The notes beneath the pieces are model-generated. The model worked only from the letters and a program-made list of their open reading frames with translations. It was not told the DNA's origin and made no database searches. A stretch of DNA of 24,753 bases. Source: Priapulus caudatus. Its lineage: Eukaryota; Priapulida; Priapulimorpha; Priapulimorphida; Priapulidae. Position 1 is the first letter of the stretch, and the number at the start of each line of letters is the position of its first letter. Shown here piece after piece: positions 1 through 8,867 of this stretch. The position numbers and the translations under genes were made by a program. The stretch lies in contig NW_014577117.1 of assembly GCF_000485595.1 (NCBI RefSeq), forward strand, positions 700,988 through 725,740, in the 5' to 3' direction.

Positions 1-330
1 GGTATGAACCGGTTGGCCAGAAAGGGAGCTAAAACGAGACGGTGATGTAGAAAAGGGAACGCAATCGTGGATCCGAGCCGCGCTGTATAAATAGGGGGAG
101 CAGCCTCTCCTCGGGGCTCTTGGTACAAGACACCCGCTGAGAAAGGTGTAAGTGCGTGATACGGATTGCTATGTAGTAAAAGCTCTTGCTTTCGGTCGTA
201 CACTGAAACCTCATGTATTGTATTAGAGATTGAGTAAAACGCTAGTGAACGTTACTCTTGTCTTGTCTTATCTCTCTATCAGTCTATTACAGAACTTATA
301 CTGCAGTAGTGCGAATAACACGCCTACAGT
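1..330 (+). repeat. LTR-like promoter fragment
   Basis: This stretch resembles the U3/R/U5 part of an LTR. It has a TATA box (86-93) followed by a CT-rich probable start region, a pyrimidine-rich 3' part and CA-type ends near 291 or 323. No primer-binding site (TGG...) follows, no open frame of note is present, and no second copy lies in the window. The call rests on architecture only. It could belong to the gypsy remnant starting at 1899, but gag, protease and the start of RT are missing between them, so I do not link the two. Confidence 0.4.
86..93 (+). promoter_or_regulatory. TATA box of LTR-like fragment
   Basis: TATAAATA is followed by a G run and a CT-rich stretch about 20-30 bases downstream, the usual spacing for RNA polymerase II initiation. 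It is supported only by motif and context. Confidence 0.45.
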
Positions 331-377
331 AATATAGGCTATTTGCTCATTAATGCTTTAAATTAAAAAATGTAGGT

Positions 378-545
378 ACTCGCTAACATGGCTGAAACCA
401 CCGGCTCGGAGGGCCGGTGTTTTGCCAATGTTACCGGCCCTCCAAATAATTTGCTGGCGTATGCCGGTGAGCCAGTGCTAATTTCGACCCTGGGTATTAA
501 CCATTCTCCCGGCATAATGTCTGGCAGAATACTGGCCATTATCTA
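378..545. repeat. Palindrome-rich transposon segment
   Basis: A GC-rich island in AT-rich DNA. It holds a perfect 11-bp inverted repeat, GGAGGGCCGGT at 408-418 and its complement at 433-443, with a 14-base loop. Further CCGGT and TGGC words follow. A 51-codon open frame from the ATG at 388 exists but looks like a by-product of the repeat. It may be a MITE or the subterminal region of the transposon whose 3' end is at 1898. Confidence 0.4.
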
Positions 546-615
546 ATTAAACGTTATGTGTGCATAACCAGTTTATTATATCGCATAGATCTAAATTATG
601 TCTGCTTTTATTCAG

Positions 616-717
616 AAGCCTGCATCATAGCTCATAAGGCCAGATAATTCGAAATTGAAGAGTGCATTGCCGAGACACTGAAACATGCACCACACAAACC
701 AGGAGCAAAAAAACATG
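616..717 (+). pseudogene. Exon remnant, possible DUF4806-type accessory gene
   Basis: A 102-base segment is bounded by a good acceptor (TTTTATTCAG before 616) and donor (GTAAGA from 718). In the frame where 616-617 complete a previous codon, it encodes an acidic then basic helix-like segment (FEIEECIAETL, then a Lys-rich tail). This resembles, by my reading, the C-terminal end of DUF4806-type proteins found next to transposases in invertebrate genomes. The TAA at 645-647 is an in-frame stop, so the copy is probably dead. The incoming phase (needs 2 bases) fits the outgoing phase (1 base) of the related exon at 24449-24668, though other exons may lie between. Family assignment is weak. Confidence 0.35.
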
Positions 718-1230
718 GTAAGAATGATGGAAAATTTTTATTCATACATATGTCTGTACACAGGCGTACTTAATTTTGAGATGTGTGAAATGTAGAAAAA
801 AAACATTGTCATGGTTTTTCATTTCCCATCTACTTCATTTCAAGTGAATAAGTATTTCGTGTCATTCTGCAGAAAGTTATTTGTAACAATATTCGATTCT
901 GTCAGTTCAATCTTTTCAATTTCACAACAATATAGATTTTTACAAAATATATGTGATTTGGAAACAGGAAAAATAGCAAATCGCCATATAACAAATATAA
1001 TTATTCTTAGCATGTTTTTTTGCATTCGATTCTGTAGAGTTATTTGATATATTTTGTATGGCTAGTATGGCAATTATTTGGTAGCAAAAACTAGCAATAT
1101 ATATTCGATTGTTCTGTACAATATGGGTAATTTTATCAAAAAATATATTTGTGGATGGCATACTGCTACATCTCAACAGCCATATCCATTGCCTTCTGGT
1201 ACAATAATTAGCATGCTTTGTGTGTTTCAG
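718..1230 (+). other. Possible intron, AT-rich
   Basis: It lies between the donor at 718 and a good acceptor (TGTGTTTCAG ending at 1230). The open frames here are short, AT-rich and on both strands, and I see no domain in them. Confidence 0.3.
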
Positions 1231-1287
1231 AACCATAAACGTCGGGACCAGGAGGCCGATTCAGCGCGCGACAGTGATTCAGATTGA
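1231..1287 (+). pseudogene. Possible last exon, acidic tail
   Basis: After the acceptor ending at 1230, an open frame encodes a basic then acidic Ser/Asp-rich tail (ending DSDSD) and stops at TGA 1285-1287. The phase does not match the preceding exon (616-717): direct joining would give an early stop. Either an exon is missing between them, a small indel has occurred, or the two are unrelated. A polyadenylation-type AATAAA lies at 1472-1477. Confidence 0.3.
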
Positions 1288-1770
1288 ATACCAGACAAGC
1301 ACCAAAGACCCCTAACCTGCATCTAACAACAAAACTATACTCGAATTAAAAATAACTAACTAGTATTCAAAACTAATTTATTGTGTTAACGTAGGTGTTG
1401 AAAGTAGCTCTTGTAATGCAAATTTAAAACCTGTATATTGTAATGTGCCTTTATTGTATATATAATGCAAAAATAAAAATGGTCAAACTATTTTAAAAGT
1501 TCATTTTTATTTTTTGAACTCTATCAGTTGTGCAACATATTTTAAATGTATATGTACTTGGTTTTCATGTCAAAAAATTACAACCTAAAATTATGCATTT
1601 CATGCACTTACAGATGGGCATTGTCAATTTAAACAAATGTAAAATTCTCTGATGTTCCCGTGAAATAATGTACATGTCACCTTTCATGCCCATGTCTTTT
1701 CTGCTTTAATTGAACATTAAATTAAAATTTTTATATTATTTTGAACGTGTACACGTGGTTGCAGGAATGT
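1288..1770. other. Gene-free AT-rich stretch
   Basis: It contains AATAAA at 1472-1477, consistent with a 3' end for the upstream exons. I see no coding sequence or structured repeat before the AACGTT array. Confidence 0.4.
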
Positions 1771-1775
1771 TGCAT

Positions 1776-1898
1776 TACAACGTTGTATGACAACGTTGTG
1801 GCAACGTTCAGAGGAGTCCACAAAATAACGTTGCCACGTTGTATCACAACGTTTTCACAACGTAAGTGAAACGTGACAACGTTATATTGTTAGCTGGG
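1776..1898. repeat. AACGTT subterminal array and transposon 3' terminus
   Basis: The palindromic word AACGTT occurs six times in about 110 bases, often inside ACAACGTTGT, and related ACGTTG words add to this. The array ends in TAGCTGGG (1891-1898), the exact complement of CCCAGCTA at 21183-21190. Immediately afterwards, at 1899, gypsy reverse transcriptase coding sequence begins. Dense short palindromes beside a terminus are typical of transposase-binding subterminal regions in CACTA-like elements. I therefore read 1898 as the 3' end of a DNA transposon. Confidence 0.6.
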
Positions 1899-2420
1899 CT
1901 AAGGAGATCGCATCCTGTTTTGTGCTTTTCTATGCCATCAAGGCAAATCGAGAGTGACATTGTGTTAAGTGACTTAGTAAAAAGGTAGAGGCCGAGCTAG
2001 AACGTCTAGAAAAACTCGACATTATAGAGAAGATATATGGTCCCACACCCTGGGTATCACCCATAGTGGTAGCCCCGAAGCCCAAGAACCCTGAGGAGAT
2101 TCGCATTTGTGTCGACTATCAAACCAGGCGGTGCAAAGGGAGAGACACATAACACCAACAATTGACGACATCCTCATTGATTTAAACTGTGCATCAGTGT
2201 TCACGAAGTTGGATCTGAATGCAGGCTACCACCAGGTGGAGCTAGCCCCAGAGTCACGGTACATCACGACATTCACGACACACATCAGTTTGAGAAGGTA
2301 CAAGAGACTCATATTCGGAATCTCATCTGCTTCTGAGAAGTTCCAAGAGATGCTTCGAAACTGTCTAGAGGAACTAGATGGAGCAAAGAACATCAGTGAC
2401 GATATATTGGTGTTTGGTTA
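1899..2420 (+). pseudogene. Ty3/gypsy reverse transcriptase, N-terminal part (broken)
   Basis: Translated pieces show the gypsy RT order: an entry segment ending near DIIEK (about 2016-2035), PTPWVSPIVVAPKP (about 2041-2085), the first catalytic Asp in TKLDLNAGYHQVEL (about 2205-2243), and a catalytic loop ISDDILVFG at about 2392-2418 (SDD where YxDD is commoner). The frame breaks near 1985 and again before 2107, and a stop lies at 2419-2421. The sequence starts inside RT, directly at the end of the DNA transposon to the left, so gag, protease and the RT start are absent. Non-functional remnant; family call secure. Confidence 0.9.
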
Positions 2421-3170
2421 AAGGACCAAGAAAGCCATGATGAAAGGCTGTGGAAAGTCATGGAAAGACTCAGTGAAAAGAACATTACATTGAATAAGTC
2501 AAAGTGTGAGTTCAACAAGAATCAAGTAGAGTTCTTTGGGTATGTGTTCTCCAAGAAAGGTGTGTCTCCAGACCCCAAGAAGATCGATGCTATTATGAAT
2601 GCTGAAGCTCCACGAAATCCTGCAGCGATACGTAGTCTGCTAGGCCTTGCAAACTACGTCTTGAGATTCATTTCGGACTTTGCAATGATCAGTGCACCAC
2701 TACGTGCATTGACATACAAAGAGGTAGAGTGGAGGTGGGGTCATGCTGAGAGAACTGCATTCGAACAATTGAAGCAGAATATCACAGAAGAGGCCATGGC
2801 AAACTTTGACACTAACAAGGATACGAAACTCCTTGTGGACGCCAGCCCGGTAGGACTGGGAGCGATTCTAACACAGAAGGGATAGGTAATCCAATACATT
2901 CGTAAAGCGTTATCAGATGTAGAAAAAAGGTACTCACAAACGGAGGAGGCTCTTGCGACAGTATGGGGATGTGAATATTTTCATCTCTATCTCTGTGGAT
3001 CTCCAACATACACCCTAGCCACAGATCACAAACCGCTAGAAGTGATTTTCAACAATCCGAAGAGCAAGCCGTCTGCTAGAATAGAACCGTGGAGATTGCA
3101 GCTACAGCCATACGACTTTACTGCAGTGTTCAGACCAGGGACAGACAACCCAGCGGACTACACGTCCTGA
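2421..3170 (+). pseudogene. Ty3/gypsy RT thumb and RNase H (broken)
   Basis: The frame has shifted from the upstream piece. It shows the RT connection (ITLNKSKCEF, about 2484-2513; VEFFGYVFS), the LLGLANYVLRFI segment (about 2638-2672) and then RNase H with LLVDASPVGLG (first acid near 2837), TEEALATVWG (about 2941-2970) and TDHKPLE (about 3023-3043). Stops occur at TAG 2883-2885 inside RNase H and at TGA 3168-3170 near its end. All RNase H landmarks are present in order, so this is decay by point mutation rather than loss of the domain. Confidence 0.9.
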
Positions 3171-3496
3171 CATCATACATCATCAGCAGGAACCTATAGG
3201 TACTCTACGGTCGCGGAAGAATACTTGAACTTTCTTGCCATGCCGCCCCAAAGGCCATGACTGTGCAGGAAATTGCAGCAGAAACCGCAAAGGACGTAAT
3301 ACTACAAGACGTCGTTCAGAAAATTACATCTGGAAAATGGAAAGAACCATTCAGGAACGCAGAAGCCAAGCCATTCATGCGAATAAAAGTCGAGTTGTCA
3401 GTTATTTCGACACCAGATGGCCGTGTTCTTATGCACAACTCTAGGTTGGTGCTACCAGCATCGTTACAACAACACGCTGTGAACCTAGCACATAAA

Positions 3497-3520
3497 GTGT
3501 ATGTATATATACATATACAC
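3497..3520. repeat. TA/TG-rich near-palindromic expansion in integrase
   Basis: Alternating GTGTATG/TATATA/CATATACAC lies between the His codons of the integrase zinc-finger region, lengthening the usual short His-to-His spacing. It keeps the reading frame. Confidence 0.55.
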
Positions 3521-3727
3521 CAAGGTATCGTCAAAACGAAACAACTGCTTCGGCAGAAGGTATGGTTTCCTGTAATTAATGATATGGTCGAGAAAACATG
3601 CAAGAAGTGTGTTCCATGCTTGGCAAGTACCCCTGATTCGAGACGAGAACCATTGCATATGACAAAGTTGCCAGAGAAGCCATGGACAAATGTCTCGGTT
3701 GACTTTTGTGGATTGTTCCCGAGTGGC

Positions 3728-3775
3728 GACTACTTGTTAGTAGTTATAGACGACTACTTGTTAGTAGTTATAGAC
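3728..3775 (+). repeat. 24-bp in-frame tandem duplication
   Basis: Two perfect 24-bp copies (3728-3751 and 3752-3775) are followed by seven more matching bases. Each copy encodes the eight residues DYLLVVID, so the integrase core strand after the first catalytic Asp is repeated. Confidence 0.95.
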
Positions 3776-4405
3776 GACTACTCGTGCTTTCCAGTCGTAG
3801 AGATCATGACCAGACTGACAGCAAGATCGATGATCCCGAGGTTCGATAAAATATTCTCCGAATATGGAATACTGGTAGAAGTGAAAACAGACAACGGACC
3901 ACCATTTTAAGGTAGTGAATTTAGAGAATTTGCGAGCAACCTGGGTTTGACGCATCGGAAGATTACCCCGCTTTGGACGAAAGCCAACGGTTAAGTCGAG
4001 AGGTTCATGAGGACAATCGGGAAGGCAGTGAAAACGGCCAATACCGAGAACTTAAACTGGAAGCAAGAACTGTACAAGTTTTTGCGAAACTATAGGGCGA
4101 CTCCCCATAGCTCAACAGGAACATCACCGGCCCAGGCGCTTTTCAATAGAGAAATTCGCACAAAATTACCAGGGTACGAAAAGAAACCACAGACGACCAG
4201 TCGACGTACGTGAAAAGGTCGAGAGGGCCAAGCAAAGAATGAAGGCATATGCAGATGTCAGGGCACATGAAACCAGCGTCAGCGTAGGAGATTATGTATT
4301 GGTGAGGGCACGAAGAGAGAACAAACTCTCGACTCCATACGTATCAGCTCCCTACATAGTTACACAAAAAAGGGAACATGCGTCACAGCTCGAAGGGGAG
4401 ACCAT

Positions 4406-4410
4406 CAGGT
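4406..4410. repeat. Left target-site duplication CAGGT
   Basis: Matches CAGGT at 5908-5912 on the other side of the MITE-like insert. The gypsy reading frame is consistent with one copy being the original target. Confidence 0.7.
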
Positions 4411-4717
4411 GGTAGATTCATCAACTCGCGTACGCAAAATATTTTTCGTAAATCTTGTGTTCGCAATCGACGTTGCTTAGTTGCAATTCATCAACGCAGC
4501 TATTTAGTAAATTTACGTACAATTTCGCGTACGCAAGCGAGGCCGTTTTACGTGCGATTCATCAAGCTAAAATTTACGTAAACCTTTGCGTAACTTTACA
4601 CGAGCTGAAGAACCGTAAACCACTCAAAATTTCCGCAATTGGTTCCAGCATACCGCAGCATGCATTATTTTATTGAGAAAACATAATTACTACTCAACTA
4701 AAATAAATAAATATATT

Positions 4718-5550
4718 TGACGCTTCTTTTGTCATAGTTTGGCATTGTTTTCTTTATAAGCGAGTTCGTAGTTAGCCGTGTACGTGCACACGCACGCACG
4801 TGTACGTGCACACGCACGCACGTACACGTGCACATGCACGCACGCACGTGTACGTGCACGCGCACTATTCAACTAAAAATAAATAATTAATTACCATACT
4901 ACAGTACAGAGACAGGCGGCATCTTTGACGCTTCTTTTATCATAGCTTGGCATTGTTTTCGTTATAAGCGAGTTCGTAGTTAGCCGTATACGTGCACACG
5001 CACGCACGTGTACGTGCGCACGCATGCATTTGTACGTGCACACGCATGCACTTGTACGTGCACACGCACGTACGCACGTGTACGTGCACACGCACTACTC
5101 AACTAAAAATAAATAAATAATTACCATACTACACAGACAGGCGGCGCATTTGACGTTTTTTTGTCATAGCTTGGCATTGTTTTCGTTATACGCGAGTTCG
5201 TAGTTATCCGTGTACGTGCACACGCACGCACGTGTACGCGCACACGCATGCACGTGCACGCGCACACACGCACGCACACGTGCACGCACGCACACGTGCA
5301 CGCACGCACACACGCACGTGTACGTGCACAAGCACGCACGCACGTATACGTGCACAAACACGCACGTACGTGTACGTGCACACGCACGCACGCACGTGTA
5401 CGTGCACACACACGCACGCACGCACGCACATGTACGTACACACGCATGCACGCACGTGTACGTGTACACGCACGCACGCACGTGTACGTGTACACGCACG
5501 CACGCACGTGTACGTGTACACGCACGCACGCACGCACGCACGTGTACGTG
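4718..5550. repeat. Three tandem units inside the MITE, each ending in an alternating tract
   Basis: Each unit starts with a version of TTTGACGCTTCTTTTGTCAT (about 4718, 4923 and 5149). It continues through TTGGCATTGTTTTC and GAGTTCGTAGTTA, then enters an expandable tract of ACGTGTACGTGCACACGCA words (about 4780-4862, 4988-5096 and 5212-5550). The first two end in ACTCAACTAAAAATAAATAA-like spacers before the next unit. Long His/Thr/Arg or Cys/Val/Arg open frames on both strands here are by-products of the tract. Confidence 0.85.
5212..5550. repeat. Long alternating purine-pyrimidine tract
   Basis: About 340 bases of almost uninterrupted alternating purine/pyrimidine (CA, CG and TG dinucleotides, with ACGTGTACGTGCAC words). 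Such sequence readily adopts Z-DNA in vitro, and the self-complementary words can also extrude hairpins. It is a likely site of length variation and assembly error. Confidence 0.85.
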
Positions 5551-5907
5551 TCGCTGCTTTCATCGAGTGTTGAACGCAATCATACAAATCATACAAACGA
5601 AAATGAGGACAACTATCACATCCCCCAGCACTCTTGTAGACAGAGCTAGAGCCATATGGTTTACATACAAGAGAGGCGTCAGTTTGGTTGATAAGGTATG
5701 TGTCGCACAGTGATTGGTTTATGCTAAGCACGCCCCTCAACAACCAGCAGCTACGATGGCGTAGTGGATTTACACTGGAATTCATTAACATTTGCGTACG
5801 CAGGTGCTACGCTGCGTTGATGAATCGCGCTTACGAGCTTTGCGTACGTACTTCGTAGAAACTCTGTGTACGCAATACACTTTACGCAACGTTGATGAAT
5901 CTCGCCC

Positions 5908-5912
5908 CAGGT
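5908..5912. repeat. Right target-site duplication CAGGT
   Basis: Second copy of the probable 5-bp duplication flanking the insert at 4411-5907. Confidence 0.7.
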
Positions 5913-6195
5913 CACCAGAAATGCATCATTTTTCAAAAAGGTCGAGGGAGAATGAGGACCAATTGTCATTCACGCCTTTAGTCTCGATTTAGAATCGGAA
6001 GACACACCAGATGCGGTAAGCGGTGACGTTCCAGAGACGAACGATGATGATATTCCAGATGATGCGGATGGAGTCACAGAAAAAAATATCCCTTATCGAC
6101 CTACTCGAGTCCGCAACAGACTGGCGAATATGATTGTTCTAATACCAAGTAATAACCAAGTAGTCAGAAATTATGTTTCTATTACGTCACCGTAA
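5913..6195 (+). pseudogene. Ty3/gypsy pol C-terminal tail
   Basis: Coding sequence resumes after the MITE with TRNASFFKKV, typical of the chromodomain-less C-terminus of gypsy integrases. It then runs through an acidic linker (DVPETNDDDIPDD) and a basic RPTRVRNR segment to TAA at 6193-6195. A stop in the early part (about 5952) or a one-base shift separates the two halves. It is on the same strand and frame family as the integrase at 3171-4405, which supports one element split by the insertion. Confidence 0.8.
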
Positions 6196-6451
6196 ATAAT
6201 AAAAATATAAAATATATTTCCACTTTTTCACAAAATATGTCATTCTGTTCACTTTTTATGGTTAAATTGCTTCATTATACTTCCTGTTTTACTATATTGT
6301 TCGATGTGAACATACACTCGTGACTCGTACATAGCCCATAGCAAGCAATTAATGTCATGAACATAATATCAAATCGTCACGGTTTTTTAGATTTTTAACT
6401 AGTTGAGAAACAATCTTATCAGGTAAGAATTTGACGATACGTTTAGTCCCG
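6196..6451. other. Gene-free stretch after gypsy
   Basis: AT-rich, with AATAAT-type signals just after the gypsy stop. No 3' LTR resembling 1-330 is recognisable, so the gypsy 3' end is missing or too diverged. Confidence 0.4.
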
Positions 6452-6454
6452 TTA

Positions 6455-6763
6455 TAATCCACCGGTTTTTTGGCAAAAAAGTGCTTGACCTGGAAGTAAA
6501 TTCTATCAAACCAATTCCTTCACCAAGTTATAGTATAAGGGCTCTAGAAATCCCATTTAAAAGTTGAAGACTATCTATTGGAAGGAATACATAAAAATAT
6601 GATTTATTTTCTGCCAACTCGCCGATTTTTTAGAAATCGATATCTCAGCTTAGGAAGCACCTACAGAGCTCAACAACCACTTCAAAATGATCAGAATAGT
6701 CGAATTATGTCAGACGGAGCATGGTTTAGAAGACCCAAAACCTTTACTTTTTAAGAAAATTGA
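6455..6763 (+). repeat. Left terminal inverted repeat
   Basis: Pairs with 9592-9909 in inverted orientation. It begins TAATCCACCGG and includes GACCTGGAAGTAAATTC (from 6487) and, at its inner end, CAGACGGAGCATGGTTTAG (from 6711). Confidence 0.85.
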
Positions 6764-6952
6764 TGAAAACAATTTCATCCCTACACGAGTAAGTCCGACC
6801 TCCTTTATACGACCACGTCGGGACCGGCACCCATCCGGTTATGATTATTTGTAACAAACTGTTGTGTTTTATGATTTATATGAAATGGAAATAAAATGAA
6901 ATAAAACAGAAATTTTACTTCGGTTTATGTTTGTTTCTTTTGTGCTGAGATC

Positions 6953-7090
6953 TAGGGCTGTAACGATCGATACTCGCGTATTCAGTGCAGCGGTATACCG
7001 GTATTGCGATATTATTGCGGTGTAATATTTTAGAATTACCATACCGTAACCAGCTCAATACCGTGGTTTTCTTGTTGACATGTGATATAC
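6953..7090. repeat. hAT-like MITE terminus (weak)
   Basis: TAGGGCTGTAACGAT followed by repeated GATA/ATATTG/ATACCG words resembles the start of short hAT-derived elements seen in many animal genomes. No matching right end was found before the microsatellite at 7296-7345. Weak call from pattern memory. Confidence 0.3.
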
Positions 7091-7295
7091 ACGTGTACAG
7101 TGATGTCACGAAAATCTGACACAGCCATGCCGCGTTTTTCCAGCCATGTGCGCGGCAGCGGTGCCTTTGATTGAAGTACAGGGCTCGATCGATCGCGAGT
7201 GCGTATAGCGCGGTAGCGCGTTTCACTAACGTCCTCTAGTAAGTTGTTCGTTAACGGACGAAATTGTCCGGAGGCATAGTGGACACGAGCGGACA

Positions 7296-7345
7296 ACACA
7301 CACGCACACACGCACGCACGCACGCACGCACGCAAACACACGTAC
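7296..7345. repeat. CA/CG microsatellite
   Basis: CACACACGCACACACGCACG-type repeats, same composition as the tract at 5212-5550 but shorter. The open frame across it on the minus strand is a by-product. Confidence 0.9.
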
Positions 7346-7433
7346 AGTTGGTACATCGCGCGAGTTTTGAGCAAGATTTTTAGGTGGAAATGAATGAAAA
7401 AAAATAAAAGCTCCAAAGGAAGAGAATGTTCAC

Positions 7434-8627
7434 AAAGCTTATGATGATGGGTTGCTCATTCTTGAGTCAATGGTAGGGCAAAATCCTCTAACTCTAACCA
7501 ACAAGAAAACATCTTTGGCTGTTCAAATACCTTCAAAAAGTGTGGTCAAGGTTGCTGACTCCACTATGAGTATAAACGTCGATCCCCAGCTGTTTTTTTA
7601 GAGTGCTCTCAACTTCGCATCATCTGAAGAAGTCAATGCAACACTAGGAGTGCTTGGAGTACGAGTTATGCTCGTTATCGATGCCCCTTTTTGATGTTAA
7701 TGGCTACATGAGATCGACAGCAAAGGCAGACTTAGCAACGTATCTTGTAGAAGAGTGTACACTTGACGTTGAAGTCGGAGTTACTCTACTGAAGGGCGAT
7801 GTTGCTAGGATCGTATTGGATGGTGGTGCCCTTCTACACCGTGTTGGATGGACAAAGAAAGAAGCGTTTCAGACAATAATAGATGGATATCACTACTTCA
7901 TCCGGAATATGTTTGGTGACTCTCGGATCCACATTGTGTTTGACGGGTATCTCCAAAGCTCAATAAAGTATCATTGCCACCAGAGAAGACAGCCAGTAGA
8001 AGCACTACCCTTCGAGTTCTTCCTCGACAAGAAGCTTCTCTGCAAATAGCAGGTATTCCTGTCCAATGCAGGAAACAAGCAGAACTTCGTGAATGCTCTT
8101 GTGAAATCATTGGAAGATAGTGCTGCAAAAGTCGAGTGTTTCATAGTCCTGATGATGCTGACTTGGATATCGTACTGAAAGCTATTACAGATGTGGAGCA
8201 TGGTAATACTGTTCTGGTAGGTGACGACACGGATCTGCTAGTGTTACTTGTCCATTACTTCAAAGCAGTGATGGATAAAACACCCAACATCTACATGTTC
8301 CGCCCGTCTTCAAATAGCTGTGTCGATATATGAAAAGTGATAGACAAATGACCTGATGCCTTGATCGAGCAGATATTGTTCATTCATGCCGCTTCAGGCT
8401 GTGACACAGTCTCATCACTTGCCGGCATCGGAAAGACGAAACTTGCAAAGGCAATTGTCAAAGACAACAGTGTATTGGAATGTAGCATATTCTACGAGGA
8501 GCACCCTGATTTTGATGTCCTGGAGCATATGGGGAGTTACATTTCGTCCTACCTATATCACTCCAAATGTGTCCACAATTCACTCGAGGATCTCAGACTT
8601 TGGCGAGTACTTAATTTACAGTACTGA
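7434..8627 (+). pseudogene. PIN/XPG-like nuclease-family protein, main part (broken)
   Basis: Pieces in three frames line up with a widespread, repeat-associated invertebrate protein family. In order: SINVDPQLFF then a TAG at 7600 region; YELCSLSMPLFD (about 7657-7692); VLDGGALLHRVGW (about 7813-7851); VFDGY (7937-7951) followed by an H..RR segment; FLSNAGNKQNF (about 8055-8087); DDADLDIV (about 8151-8174); LVGDDTDLLVLL (about 8217-8252); IHAASGCDT (about 8382-8408). The repeated Asp residues are what a PIN/FEN-type metal-dependent nuclease uses, so nuclease ancestry is an inference from pattern. Damage: stops near 7600, at 8047-8049, 8331-8333 and 8349-8351, and frameshifts near 7640 and 8135. 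It sits between the inverted repeats at 6455 and 9909. Not functional here. Confidence 0.75.
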
Positions 8628-8764
8628 GTAAACACTTTGCATTAAGATTGGTTTATGAATGCAATATATTATGTTCAATTAAACAGTCTATTAGTATTAT
8701 GAATGAAATTGCTAAAACCTTTATAATAATTAAATCTAATTATCTTAATCATGATTAATTTCAG

Positions 8765-8867
8765 GATTTACAGGAGAAAGTTGAATGGGAAGAAGGCTAT
8801 TCAGTTAAAGGACCTTCCTCCTACGTCTGCTACTGCTTATCAGCATATTCTGAGGATTTACCTTCAG
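8765..8867 (+). pseudogene. Downstream exon of the nuclease-like gene
   Basis: Acceptor AG at 8763-8764, donor GT at 8868-8869. In the frame that needs one base to complete its first codon it reads a basic stretch, LKDLPPTSATAYQH and ILRIYLQ, matching the LPPT...H segment usual before the Cys-rich end in this family. The upstream donor is not resolved: the candidate GTAAAC near 8631 does not give a clean phase with the frame ending at 8627. Confidence 0.6.

Larger units (their letters stand above)
3171..4405 (+). pseudogene. Ty3/gypsy integrase (broken, with small internal duplications)
   Basis: A zinc-binding region (HQG... then CKKCVPCLAS, about 3600-3630) is followed by the catalytic core. 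Asp is at 3701-3703 (VSVDFCG), Asp at 3890-3892 (KTDNGPPF) and Glu at 3998-4000 (VERFM). The last two are separated by exactly 35 codons, the classic D-35-E spacing. Stops fall at 3908-3910 and 3992-3994, and the frame is lost near 4213. Two lineage-specific changes are visible: a TA-rich expansion in the zinc-finger region and a 24-bp in-frame tandem duplication after the first Asp. The C-terminal region is interrupted at 4410 by a MITE-like insertion and resumes at 5908. Not functional. Confidence 0.9.
4411..5907. mobile_element. MITE-like non-autonomous DNA transposon nested in gypsy
   Basis: The ends are imperfect inverted repeats: GGTAGATTCATCAAC at 4411-4425 and, read on the minus strand, GGGCGAGATTCATCAAC from 5907 inward. 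Both flanks carry CAGGT (4406-4410 and 5908-5912), a probable 5-bp target duplication. The gypsy coding sequence stops at one flank and resumes in a compatible frame at the other. Inner copies of the ATTCATCAA word occur near 4486, 4557 and 5817 (inverted). The interior is three diverged tandem units plus alternating CG/TG/CA tracts. It encodes no plausible protein, so its transposase would come from elsewhere. Superfamily unknown. Confidence 0.8.

Noticed and set aside
388-543. 51-codon frame starting ATGGCTGAAACC
   Set aside because: It spans the palindromic GC island, has no recognisable domain, and stops before any splice signal. Better explained as repeat sequence.
811-1047. 78-codon + strand frame
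   Set aside because: Phe/Ile/Ser-rich AT-driven frame in a probable intron. No motif and no start context.
5212-5550. CRISPR-like array
   Set aside because: The repeated words are short, contiguous and lack unique spacers. The tract is simple-sequence DNA in a eukaryotic transposon.
5121-5791. Long open frames on both strands rich in His/Thr/Arg or Cys/Val/Arg
   Set aside because: They follow from the alternating CA/CG/TG tract, which avoids stops in several frames at once. No domain or start context.
7036-7416. Minus-strand open frame of 126 codons
   Set aside because: Its central part is translated microsatellite and the rest overlaps a probable MITE end. No homology pattern seen.
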